This document shows, in pieces, positions 26,622 through 33,693 of a stretch of DNA of 44,741 nucleotides (positions within the stretch are counted from its first letter, which is position 1; every line of letters begins with the position of its first letter). Position numbers and translations under genes: made by a program. This DNA comes from an uncultured Caryophanales bacterium (GTDB lineage Bacteria > Bacillota_I > Bacilli_A > RF39 > UBA660). Below the pieces are notes generated by a model. That model was not told the origin of the DNA, did not search any database, and saw nothing but the letters and a program-made list of their open reading frames with translations. The stretch spans positions 1 to 44,741 of the forward strand of contig CAMUMB010000006.1 in NCBI GenBank assembly GCA_947089915.1, given 5' to 3'.

Positions 26622-27890
26622 ATGAAAGGCATAAAATTAGTACAAAACAAAGAAATGTCAAAAGATCGCTTTACAATTTACAATAAACCAAAAAATATAT
26701 ACATTCCTCTTATTGTGGGAAATGATATTGATATTACGATTTTGGTAAAAAAAGGGGATTATGTTTGTAAGGGTGAGGTCGTAGCAAGAAGGAAAGGATT
26801 TCTTACAATTCCATTACATTCTAGTATCAGTGGAACAGTTGTTGGATTTGAAGAACAGCTACATCATAGTGGAAAGTATGTAAAGTGCATTAAAATCGAA
26901 AATGATTTTAAAGAACGTACTATCGAAAAACAAGAAGAAAAACCAATTTCTAAATATTCTAAACAAGAATTTATAGAGATTATAAAAAATGCGGGAATCA
27001 TTGGAATGGGTGGGGCAGGCTTTCCCACCTATATTAAATATCAAACAGAACAAAATATCAAAACTCTGATTGTCAATGCAGTAGAGTGTGAGCCTTATAT
27101 TACAGCTGACTATACAATAGGTATACAAAAGGCAGAAGAAATTTTAGAAACAATTGATGCAATATTAGAAATTAATCGAATTCAAAATGCTGTAATTGCG
27201 ATCAAAAAAAATAATAGTAAATTGTTGCAGGCCTTTCAAACAAGGATTGGGACTTATGTTAATATTAAAATTGTAGAAGTACCGAATCTATACCCAATAG
27301 GTTGGGAAAAAGCATTGGTACAATTTATAACTAGAAACACTTATGATAAACTTCCAATTGAAATTGGAATTGTTGTAAATAATATATCTACTATATATGC
27401 AATTTATCAGGCATTAAAAAAAGGAGTTCCTTTAACCGAACGGATTGTAACAATTACAGGAGAGATGTTAAAACAACCAACCAATGTACTCGTTAAAATC
27501 GGAACGCCTATTCATGAAGTAATTGAAGCAATTGGCGGAATGAAACGTACCAAAGATATTTTATGTATCGCAGGAGGTCCCATGATGGGCATTACGTTAC
27601 CAAATGATAATGTGATTGTTACTGCAGATATGAATGCAATTGTTATTTTAAAAGAAAAAGAGGATTTTTTAGAACAAACCTGTATGCGTTGTGGAAAATG
27701 TGTAGAAGTTTGTCCATCTAGAATTGAACCAGTATTAATTAAAGATTCATACGAAAACAAAGAAGCATTATTAAAGTTACAAGTAAATAAATGTGTAGAA
27801 TGTGGTTTATGTTCTTATATTTGCCCCGCTAAAATAAAGGTAAGAGAGTACGTAAAAAAAGCCAAAGAAACATTGAGAAAGGATGAATAA
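26622..27890 (+). CDS. rnfC: Rnf electron-transport complex subunit C
   Basis: RnfC is the peripheral NADH/flavin and Fe-S subunit of the ferredoxin:NAD+ oxidoreductase, which couples electron flow to ion export. The 422-residue product has the FMN/NADH loop GMGGAGFPTYIK and NAVECEPYITAD. Two [4Fe-4S] motifs are present: CMRCGKCVEVC (Cys 354, 357, 360, 364) and CVECGLCSYIC (391, 394, 397, 401). All expected ligands are present. GGTGAT precedes the ATG. It heads an eight-gene tightly packed operon, and the next start lies immediately after its stop. Confidence 0.95.
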   Translation: MKGIKLVQNKEMSKDRFTIYNKPKNIYIPLIVGNDIDITILVKKGDYVCKGEVVARRKGFLTIPLHSSISGTVVGFEEQLHHSGKYVKCIKIENDFKERTIEKQEEKPISKYSKQEFIEIIKNAGIIGMGGAGFPTYIKYQTEQNIKTLIVNAVECEPYITADYTIGIQKAEEILETIDAILEINRIQNAVIAIKKNNSKLLQAFQTRIGTYVNIKIVEVPNLYPIGWEKALVQFITRNTYDKLPIEIGIVVNNISTIYAIYQALKKGVPLTERIVTITGEMLKQPTNVLVKIGTPIHEVIEAIGGMKRTKDILCIAGGPMMGITLPNDNVIVTADMNAIVILKEKEDFLEQTCMRCGKCVEVCPSRIEPVLIKDSYENKEALLKLQVNKCVECGLCSYICPAKIKVREYVKKAKETLRKDE

Positions 27891-27891
27891 A

Positions 27892-29337
27892 ATGAAAGCG
27901 TATCATAGTCAAATTGGGCCATTTCAAAGAAGTAAAAATAAAACATCCTCTATGATGTTTCATGTGGTACTTGCACTCTTACCTATTATAATATTTAGTT
28001 TTTATAAAAATGGAATTGTTCCATATATACATCATAATGTAGGAATATTTGGTATGTTTTATCCATTATTATTTATTGCAATCCCACCTGTCATTACATT
28101 TACAACAGAATGGGTTGGAGCATATTTTTTTCTTCGTAAAAAAAGTGATAATTTAAAAGAATATATGAAAAACTCCTATGCGATTTTACCAGGATTATTT
28201 TTGGCTCTTATACTTCCAATTCATACACCGATTTCCATTCTAATACTAGGTTCAATCATTGCAACTGTAATTGGTAAACTTGTTTATGGAGGTTTTGGTA
28301 ATAATATTTTTAATCCTGCTTTAGTAGGACGTTTATTTGTTATCACTGCTTATGCAGGTGTGATTGCAAGTCATGGTGGTTATTTGAATCCCTATGAAGT
28401 AGATACTATTAGTAAGGCAACACCACTTTCAAATGCGTTAAGCATAGAAGGAATCGGCACTTACGAAATCTTAGTAAAACCATATGGAAGTTTATGGAAT
28501 TTCTTTATAGGAATGATTCCTGGAACAGTTGGAGAAACGAGTGCATTATTATGTATCGTTGGCTTTCTTTATCTTACATGGAAACGGGTCATTAAATGGA
28601 GAATTCCTGTCTTCTATATTGGAACAGTCTTTTTCTTAACCACAGTAATTGGGCTTAGTAATGGACTTTCCATCTGGTATCCAATTTTTCAAATTTTAAG
28701 TGGTGGTCTTTTCTTTGGTGCTATTTTTATGGCAACAGATCCTGTTACTTCACCAGTGACCAAAAATGGACAAATTATTTATGGAACTGGGTTAGGTATT
28801 TTGACAGTTATTTTCCGTTATTTGACATCTTATCCAGAAGGTGTGTTAACGAGTATTTTAACAATGAATATGCTTGTATTCATTGTAGATAGACTTGGTA
28901 TGCAATGCAAAAAAAGAGAAAATGGGTTAATTACGATTGCTGTAATTCTTATTTTATTTGGAATAGTAGTATATACGATAAATACTCGTTATACCAACAG
29001 TGGGGAAACAGTAGACCCAAACTTTGTATTATTGGAAGAAAGACAAATAGGAAATCAAGTTATTTATACAGTTTCTGAAAAAGGAAACGGAGGACCTATT
29101 GCTTGCGAGGTTACAATTAGAGATGGTAACATTATAAAACTACAAGTATTAGAACATAATGAAACACCAAATTATTATGCGTTAGTAGAAAAAGAAGATT
29201 ATATTAATATACTGATGAAAGAACAGAAAAAATTACCAGAGTTAGATACTGTTAGTGGAGCAACCATTTCATCCAATGCACTAAAAAAATTAGTGATTAA
29301 TACATTACAAGAATATGAGGAACATTATGAAAAATAA
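27892..29337 (+). CDS. RnfD-RnfG fusion protein
   Basis: The 481-residue product has two parts. Residues 1 to about 340 are an RnfD-like multi-helix membrane protein, with FGNNIFNPALVGR and the TDPVTSPVT motif near 282-290. After a further helix (LITIAVILILFGIVVYTI) comes a short FMN_bind domain. It ends with DTVSGATISSNALK, whose Thr458 is the residue that carries covalent FMN in RnfG/NqrC. RnfD and RnfG are normally separate, about 300 and 200 residues. ATG 27892 is preferred over 27883, which overlaps the ribosome site. The fusion fixes a 1:1 ratio of the two flavin subunits. Confidence 0.88.
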   Translation: MKAYHSQIGPFQRSKNKTSSMMFHVVLALLPIIIFSFYKNGIVPYIHHNVGIFGMFYPLLFIAIPPVITFTTEWVGAYFFLRKKSDNLKEYMKNSYAILPGLFLALILPIHTPISILILGSIIATVIGKLVYGGFGNNIFNPALVGRLFVITAYAGVIASHGGYLNPYEVDTISKATPLSNALSIEGIGTYEILVKPYGSLWNFFIGMIPGTVGETSALLCIVGFLYLTWKRVIKWRIPVFYIGTVFFLTTVIGLSNGLSIWYPIFQILSGGLFFGAIFMATDPVTSPVTKNGQIIYGTGLGILTVIFRYLTSYPEGVLTSILTMNMLVFIVDRLGMQCKKRENGLITIAVILILFGIVVYTINTRYTNSGETVDPNFVLLEERQIGNQVIYTVSEKGNGGPIACEVTIRDGNIIKLQVLEHNETPNYYALVEKEDYINILMKEQKKLPELDTVSGATISSNALKKLVINTLQEYEEHYEK

Positions 29338-29425
29338 AAAATTACAAGGAATACTAGCACTTACCATTACAACATTTATCTGTACATCAATTTTATATTT
29401 AGTAATGACTTTTATTGGGGGTTAA
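29327..29425 (+). CDS. 32-residue membrane microprotein resembling the RnfG N-terminus
   Basis: GAGGAA lies 5 nt before ATG 29327, which is inside the 3' end of the rnfD-G gene (11-nt overlap). The product starts MKNKKLQGILALTITTFICT and is one basic-capped hydrophobic helix ending FIGG. The K-x-x-GILALT opening is what free-standing RnfG proteins have before their FMN domain. It may be the relic or detached membrane anchor of RnfG, now acting as a small subunit. Translation is inferred from the ribosome site and tight packing. Confidence 0.6.
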   Translation: MKNKKLQGILALTITTFICTSILYLVMTFIGG

Positions 29426-29427
29426 AG

Positions 29428-29967
29428 ATGGCAATCGAGAAATTTTATTATGATATATTGCATATTTATCCAAATCAATTATCAGAAAAAGAAATTATAA
29501 AAATAATAGAACAAACAATTGAAATGCAAATGAAGCCAATTAAAGCTGTTTCTGATACTATGGAGGGATTATGCAAAGTAGCTAGTTATAATATTGGAGA
29601 ACAATTAAAACAATGTGGTATTAATATTCAATATTTGAATACAAAAGTTATATTGGGTTGTTTTGAACATGTTGCTATCATCGTAGATTATAAAATAAAT
29701 GATGTAATAAATTATATTTTGGTAGATACAACGTTTGAACAATTTATCCCAAAGAAATTTAGTGAAAGAAATTCTGCATTATATGAGTGGCCTAGTGAAA
29801 TTTTAGAAAATAGAAATCCAAAACTTTATAGAAATCTAATTACCAAAGGATATTCTAAAGTAAAACCTAAAGATTATGAGGATTATTTAAAAAGTTTTTC
29901 TACTGATTATCAAGTAGGGGAGAATATATTATTAGGCATGGTATTAAAGGAACAAAAGAGAAAGTAG
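29428..29967 (+). CDS. papain/transglutaminase-fold-like protein within the rnf operon
   Basis: The 179-residue soluble product is not a known Rnf part. It has Cys49 (EGLCKVASYNIGEQL), His81 (FEHVAIIVDYK) and Asp100 (YILVDTTFEQF). The order and spacing are those of a Cys-His-Asp triad in transglutaminase-like or NAT-like papain folds, with the DxTxxQF block typical of that group. GGGGGT precedes the ATG, 2 nt after the microprotein stop and 11 nt before rnfE, so it is cotranscribed. It could act on a complex subunit or be an unrelated passenger. Confidence 0.6.
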   Translation: MAIEKFYYDILHIYPNQLSEKEIIKIIEQTIEMQMKPIKAVSDTMEGLCKVASYNIGEQLKQCGINIQYLNTKVILGCFEHVAIIVDYKINDVINYILVDTTFEQFIPKKFSERNSALYEWPSEILENRNPKLYRNLITKGYSKVKPKDYEDYLKSFSTDYQVGENILLGMVLKEQKRK

Positions 29968-29978
29968 GAATTAATAGT

Positions 29979-30617
29979 ATGAAAACAATTCAAAATGGAA
30001 TTATAAAAGAAAACCCAGTCTTTGTTTTGTTATTAGGCTTGTGTTCTACACTTGCAATTACAACAAAGTTTGAAAATGCCTATTTAATGGGAATCTGTGT
30101 AACCATTGTATTAATCGTTTCCAATCTGATTGTATCTTGCATTCGAAAATGGATTCCAGAGAGTGTAAAAACACCTGTTTATATTTTAATTATCGCAACA
30201 CTAGTTACCATAATGGAATTGTTATTGCATTCTTATGCAAGGGATGTTTATCAAGTCTTTGGAATTTATCTTCCTTTGATTGTAGTGAATTGTATTATCT
30301 TAGGAAGAGCATTAGCAGTAGCCTCAAAAACATCTGTATGTAAAAGCATATTGGATGGCTTTGGAATTGGTCTAGGTTATACAATTGCTTTAATGATTAT
30401 CGCGTGCATTCGGGAAGTACTAGGAAGTAATACGATTACATTTATGGATTCTATTAGTACCATAACAGGATATCGGGCAATTTATCGTGTTTTTCCAGAA
30501 AATGAGCTGATTCCAATATCTTTTCTAATTTCACCTGCTGGCGCTTTTCTCACTTTAGGATTATTAATGGCAATATTTAACGCTATACGTAAAGGAGGAA
30601 AACATGAATCTCATTAA
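29979..30617 (+). CDS. rnfE: Rnf electron-transport complex subunit E
   Basis: The 212-residue integral membrane protein has six helices. It carries the two conserved Cys motifs, LGLCSTLAIT in helix 1 and VNCIILGRA in the second half, which with those of RnfA hold an intramembrane iron-sulphur centre in Rnf/Nqr complexes. Spacing is normal. The C-terminus (AIRKGGKHESH) overlaps the start of rnfA by 14 nt. Confidence 0.95.
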   Translation: MKTIQNGIIKENPVFVLLLGLCSTLAITTKFENAYLMGICVTIVLIVSNLIVSCIRKWIPESVKTPVYILIIATLVTIMELLLHSYARDVYQVFGIYLPLIVVNCIILGRALAVASKTSVCKSILDGFGIGLGYTIALMIIACIREVLGSNTITFMDSISTITGYRAIYRVFPENELIPISFLISPAGAFLTLGLLMAIFNAIRKGGKHESH

Positions 30618-31173
30618 TCTATTTATCATGAGTATTTTAACAGAAAATATCGTACTGATGAAATTTTTAGGTATTTGTCCTTTTATTGGAACTTCTAGCA
30701 AAGAAAAAAGTGCACTTGGAATGGGTGTTTCTGTAACCATTGTTATTACATTGTCCTCCATCATTACTTATCTTTTATATTATTACATATTAGTACCAAC
30801 AGATACTACATATTTAAAAACCTTATCATTTGTATTAGTTGTTGCTTGCATGGTACAGCTAATAGAAATGTTAATCAAAAGAAGAAATCCCAAGCTATAT
30901 CATAGTCTAGGAATCTATTTACCACTAATTACGACTAATTGTGCAGTATTAGGTGTTTTATTACTTAATATTACGAACCAATATTCTTTTTTAGAAATGT
31001 TAACCTTTAGTATAGGATCTAGTTTAGGCTTTACACTTGTTATTTATATTTTTTCTACCATTCGTGAGGCATTGGAAAGAAGAAATGTTCCCAACAGCTT
31101 TAAAGGATATCCAATTGCGCTCATTACTGCATCTATTATGGCACTTTTATTCTCAAGGTATTTGATTGTATGA
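30604..31173 (+). CDS. rnfA: Rnf electron-transport complex subunit A
   Basis: The 189-residue six-helix membrane protein pairs with RnfE. Conserved Cys motifs are FLGICPFIGTS and TTNCAVLGV. It has the inverted-topology relation to RnfE expected of this pair. GGAGG lies 6 nt before the ATG, inside the rnfE end. Its stop overlaps the next start as ATGA, which is a sign of strict coupling to the Cys-rich peptide that follows. Confidence 0.95.
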   Translation: MNLINLFIMSILTENIVLMKFLGICPFIGTSSKEKSALGMGVSVTIVITLSSIITYLLYYYILVPTDTTYLKTLSFVLVVACMVQLIEMLIKRRNPKLYHSLGIYLPLITTNCAVLGVLLLNITNQYSFLEMLTFSIGSSLGFTLVIYIFSTIREALERRNVPNSFKGYPIALITASIMALLFSRYLIV

Positions 31174-31283
31174 TCGCATATATGATAATAGGGACTCTTA
31201 TTTTCTTGTATTTATTTCTTGCCAGAAAGAATAAATGTCATGGATGTATGTTATGTGAAAAATGTAAGGAGAAAAAAGAATGA
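31170..31283 (+). CDS. 37-residue membrane peptide with CxxCxxCxxC motif
   Basis: ATG 31170 overlaps the rnfA stop (ATGA), and its own TGA overlaps the rnfB ATG (ATGA again), so three genes are chained. The product is one N-terminal hydrophobic helix (residues 1-18, IAYMIIGTLIFLYLFLA), a basic junction RKNK, then CHGCMLCEKC (Cys 23, 26, 29, 32) and a charged end. Four Cys at regular two-residue spacing could bind a [4Fe-4S] centre or another metal at the cytoplasmic face. It loosely resembles FeoB-associated Cys-rich membrane peptides. I know of no Rnf subunit like it. Confidence 0.65.
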   Translation: MIAYMIIGTLIFLYLFLARKNKCHGCMLCEKCKEKKE

Positions 31284-31531
31284 TAGGAATTTTAATTATG
31301 ACTATACTCGCTTTTGTTTTAGGAATTTTATTGGTAATCATTGCTGATAAAACAGAAAAGCAAGATTATTTAAAATACTTACCAAGCTACAATTGTGGCG
31401 TTTGTGGCTTTGGTAGTTGTAAAGGTATGAGTGATGCAATGGAGAAGGATATAGAAAGTTATAAAAAGTGTAAATTGTTAAAAGGTGAAGCATTAAAGAA
31501 AATAGAAGAACTGGTAGAATCACAAAAATAA
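31280..31531 (+). CDS. rnfB: minimal RnfB (N-terminal domain only)
   Basis: The 83-residue product has an N-terminal helix (about residues 2-21). It then has the RnfB-type Fe-S domain LPSYNCGVCGFGSCKGM, with Cys39, Cys42, Cys47 and Cys64. This Cx2Cx4Cx16C pattern matches the first RnfB cluster. The two or more ferredoxin-like [4Fe-4S] domains that make typical RnfB over 250 residues are absent, and no Cys-rich reading frame follows the stop, so this is not a simple frameshift. AAGGAG precedes the ATG. It is the last gene of the operon, followed by the murD promoter. Confidence 0.85.
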   Translation: MIGILIMTILAFVLGILLVIIADKTEKQDYLKYLPSYNCGVCGFGSCKGMSDAMEKDIESYKKCKLLKGEALKKIEELVESQK

Positions 31532-31552
31532 ATAGTTCTCTTTTGAAAATTC

Positions 31553-31581
31553 TTAACATAAAGTTAGAATGATGTTATACT
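31553..31581 (+). promoter_or_regulatory. sigmaA promoter of murD
   Basis: TTAACA at 31553-31558 and TATACT at 31576-31581 have a 17-nt spacer, about 30 nt before the murD start. Confidence 0.7.
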
Positions 31582-31612
31582 AAAATTTGTATTGAAGTGA
31601 GGAGAAAAAATA

Positions 31613-32956
31613 ATGTATAAAAATCAAAAAATACTAATATTAGGCATGGCTCGAAGTGGCTATGAAGTTGCAAAACTATTATCCAATTACCAAAATGATA
31701 TTATTGTGACAGATGGAAAACCACAAGACGAAATTCAAGTACAAGAATTAAAAGAATTACATATTCCTGTTATTATAACTGACAAACAAGAAGAATTATT
31801 AAACGATAGTTTTGATGTGGTAATAAAGAATCCTGGAATTAAATATACGCATCCATGTATTTTAAAAGCAAAAGAATTAGGGATTCCAGTTGTAAATGAA
31901 TTAGAGGTATCATATTCTTTTTTGCCTAGTGATATTCAAATAATAGGAGTAACTGGTTCTAATGGAAAAACAACAACAGTTACACTAATTTATGAAATAT
32001 TGAAAAATGCAATAGGGCATGTTCATTTATGTGGAAATATTGGAAAACCTTTTGCTAGCATTATTCCAGAAATTCAAAAGAAAGATATCCTTGTAGTTGA
32101 GATATCAGATCATCAATTATGTGATATGTATGATTTTAAGACCAATATAAGTGTTCTCACAAATATAAGTGATGCACATACAGATTTTCATGATTCTCAT
32201 TCTCGATATGTAGAAATGAAAAAAAGAATCTTTAACCATCATACAAAAGAGGATTTTGGAATTATTAATTTTGATAATAAGGAATCAATAGATGCGACAA
32301 AGGATATCATGACAAATAAACTATATTTTTCTAGTACAAAAGAACAATTATGTTATTTGAAAGATGGTAAAATCTATTATGATGGGAAAGAATTCATTTC
32401 TATTCATGAAATTCGTCTGAAAGGGAATCACAATTATGAAAATATTATGGCATCTATTATAGTGGCAAAAATATTGAATGTAAGTGCTGAAAAAATAAGG
32501 GAAGTATTAAAAACTTTTAAAGGAGTAGAACATCGAATTGAATATGTTACAACGATTCACAAGCGTGAGATATATAATGATTCTAAATCAACCAACAATG
32601 TCGCAACAATGACAGCTTTGAAATCATTTCAAAAACCAATTAGATTATTGTTAGGTGGATTAGATCGAAATCAGAATTTTGAAGAATTATATCCTTATAT
32701 GCAATATGTAAAAAAGGTATATTGTTTTGGTGAAACTAAGGAAAAAATAAATCAGTTTTGTATTCAAAAAAATATAAATTGTGCAGTGTTTGAAACATTA
32801 AAAGAAGCAACTATTAAGTCATATCAAGAATCAGAAAAGGAAGAAGTTATTTTGTTATCTCCTGCCTGTGCTTCTTGGGACCAGTATCAATGTTTTGAAG
32901 ATAGAGGAAACGAATTTAAGTCAATTATATTAGATATGGAAAAGGAATATCAATAG
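31613..32956 (+). CDS. murD: UDP-N-acetylmuramoylalanine--D-glutamate ligase (MurD)
   Basis: MurD is the second Mur ligase of peptidoglycan stem synthesis, adding D-Glu. The 447-residue product has the N-terminal Rossmann-like loop LGMARSGYEVAK, P-loop GVTGSNGKTTTVT (residues about 113-125), NDSKSTN (substrate Lys region) and LLLGGLDRNQNF. The C-terminal LLSPACASWDQYQCFEDRGNEF block identifies MurD among Mur ligases. GAGGAG precedes the ATG. It has its own promoter and stands alone, away from murC. Confidence 0.96.
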   Translation: MYKNQKILILGMARSGYEVAKLLSNYQNDIIVTDGKPQDEIQVQELKELHIPVIITDKQEELLNDSFDVVIKNPGIKYTHPCILKAKELGIPVVNELEVSYSFLPSDIQIIGVTGSNGKTTTVTLIYEILKNAIGHVHLCGNIGKPFASIIPEIQKKDILVVEISDHQLCDMYDFKTNISVLTNISDAHTDFHDSHSRYVEMKKRIFNHHTKEDFGIINFDNKESIDATKDIMTNKLYFSSTKEQLCYLKDGKIYYDGKEFISIHEIRLKGNHNYENIMASIIVAKILNVSAEKIREVLKTFKGVEHRIEYVTTIHKREIYNDSKSTNNVATMTALKSFQKPIRLLLGGLDRNQNFEELYPYMQYVKKVYCFGETKEKINQFCIQKNINCAVFETLKEATIKSYQESEKEEVILLSPACASWDQYQCFEDRGNEFKSIILDMEKEYQ

Positions 32957-32972
32957 CACTACCTAATTTCAT

Positions 32973-33000
32973 TTGACAAATTAAGATGATAGACTATGAT
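32973..33000 (+). promoter_or_regulatory. promoter of the 134-residue hypothetical gene
   Basis: TTGACA at 32973-32978 and TATGAT at 32995-33000 have a 16-nt spacer. The predicted start of RNA lies beyond the ATG at 32986, which argues for a later start codon. Confidence 0.65.
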
Positions 33001-33027
33001 ATTCTATCAAGAATGGGGATTTTGCTT

Positions 33028-33432
33028 ATGAATATAATAGATAGAAAATTAGATCTTTATCAATATTTATACCAAAAGAGGATAAAACATAATCAGCAAG
33101 TTCGAGCCTATATTTTAGCACATAAAAATGATACAGAAAATTCAAAAATAGAGATGTTACAAAGGTTGTATGTTCACTACTCTAATTCTAAAAGTAAAAG
33201 TGAATATTTATCTAGGATGATATTATTTTATCAGGAAGAGAGAAGACAACTATTAGACTATATTTGGAAAAAGGAACCTTGGCTTTTAGATCTTCCCGTA
33301 TGTTATTTGGGTAATTTATTAAATCGCATGGAGGAACAATATAATTTTTCGCAGGAAGAATTAGAGAATCTGATACAAGGGGAAAATATTATAAAAGCAG
33401 TTTACAAAAAAAATATAGGAACTTCAAAATAA
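33028..33432 (+). CDS. hypothetical 134-residue helical protein
   Basis: I do not recognise this protein. It is wholly soluble, rich in Lys, Tyr and Leu, and predicted helical (NIIDRKLDLYQYLYQKRIKH, LLDYIWKKEPWLLDL). The start at 33028 is chosen because the promoter would place the RNA start downstream of the in-frame ATG at 32986, and GGGA lies before it. It is monocistronic with its own terminator. Confidence 0.7.
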   Translation: MNIIDRKLDLYQYLYQKRIKHNQQVRAYILAHKNDTENSKIEMLQRLYVHYSNSKSKSEYLSRMILFYQEERRQLLDYIWKKEPWLLDLPVCYLGNLLNRMEEQYNFSQEELENLIQGENIIKAVYKKNIGTSK

Positions 33433-33450
33433 TAAAATAAATTTTAAGTG

Positions 33451-33479
33451 AATTGAACAGAATAAGTTCAATTTTTTTT
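33451..33479 (+). terminator. terminator after the 134-residue hypothetical gene
   Basis: AATTGAAC and GTTCAATT form an 8-bp stem with a 7-nt loop and an eight-T run. Confidence 0.85.
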
Positions 33480-33547
33480 ACTTTTTAAAGTAGATGAATT
33501 CGTAGTAAAAATTGAAAATTTCTAAATTATTAATTTTAGAATAAAAA

Positions 33548-33652
33548 AATACTATGCATTGCCATAGTATTGAGAGTATATCTTTATAAGATAGACTAGT
33601 GGCTACGCCACTAAGTCTTCATCATAATAAGGTATAGTATTACTCTTATTAT
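33548..33652. other. three consecutive hairpins (structured intergenic region)
   Basis: Three stems lie in a row in the 33433-33693 gap: AATACTATG/CATAGTATT (33548-33571, 6-nt loop); AGACT-AGTGGC/GCCACT-AGTCT (33593-33618, 3-nt loop); ATAATAAG/CTTATTAT (33624-33652). No ORF or strong terminator T-run accompanies them. It may be a small RNA, or the 3' UTR of the opposing gene. Confidence 0.45.
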
Positions 33653-33693
33653 GTAGCATATTAATTTATTAAGGATTCAATAATTATATTAAA

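Noticed and set aside
26622-31531. Na+-translocating NADH:quinone oxidoreductase (Nqr) instead of Rnf
   Set aside because: There is no NqrA or NqrF; RnfC has the NADH loop plus two [4Fe-4S] motifs, and an RnfB-type Fe-S domain is present.
31532-31612. Missing ferredoxin domains of RnfB continuing in another frame
   Set aside because: No Cys-rich reading frame exists after the stop; the region carries the murD promoter and ribosome site, so a simple frameshift does not explain the short RnfB.
32986-33027. Earlier start codon for the hypothetical gene at 33028
   Set aside because: The TTGACA/TATGAT promoter would start RNA downstream of that ATG and it has no ribosome site.
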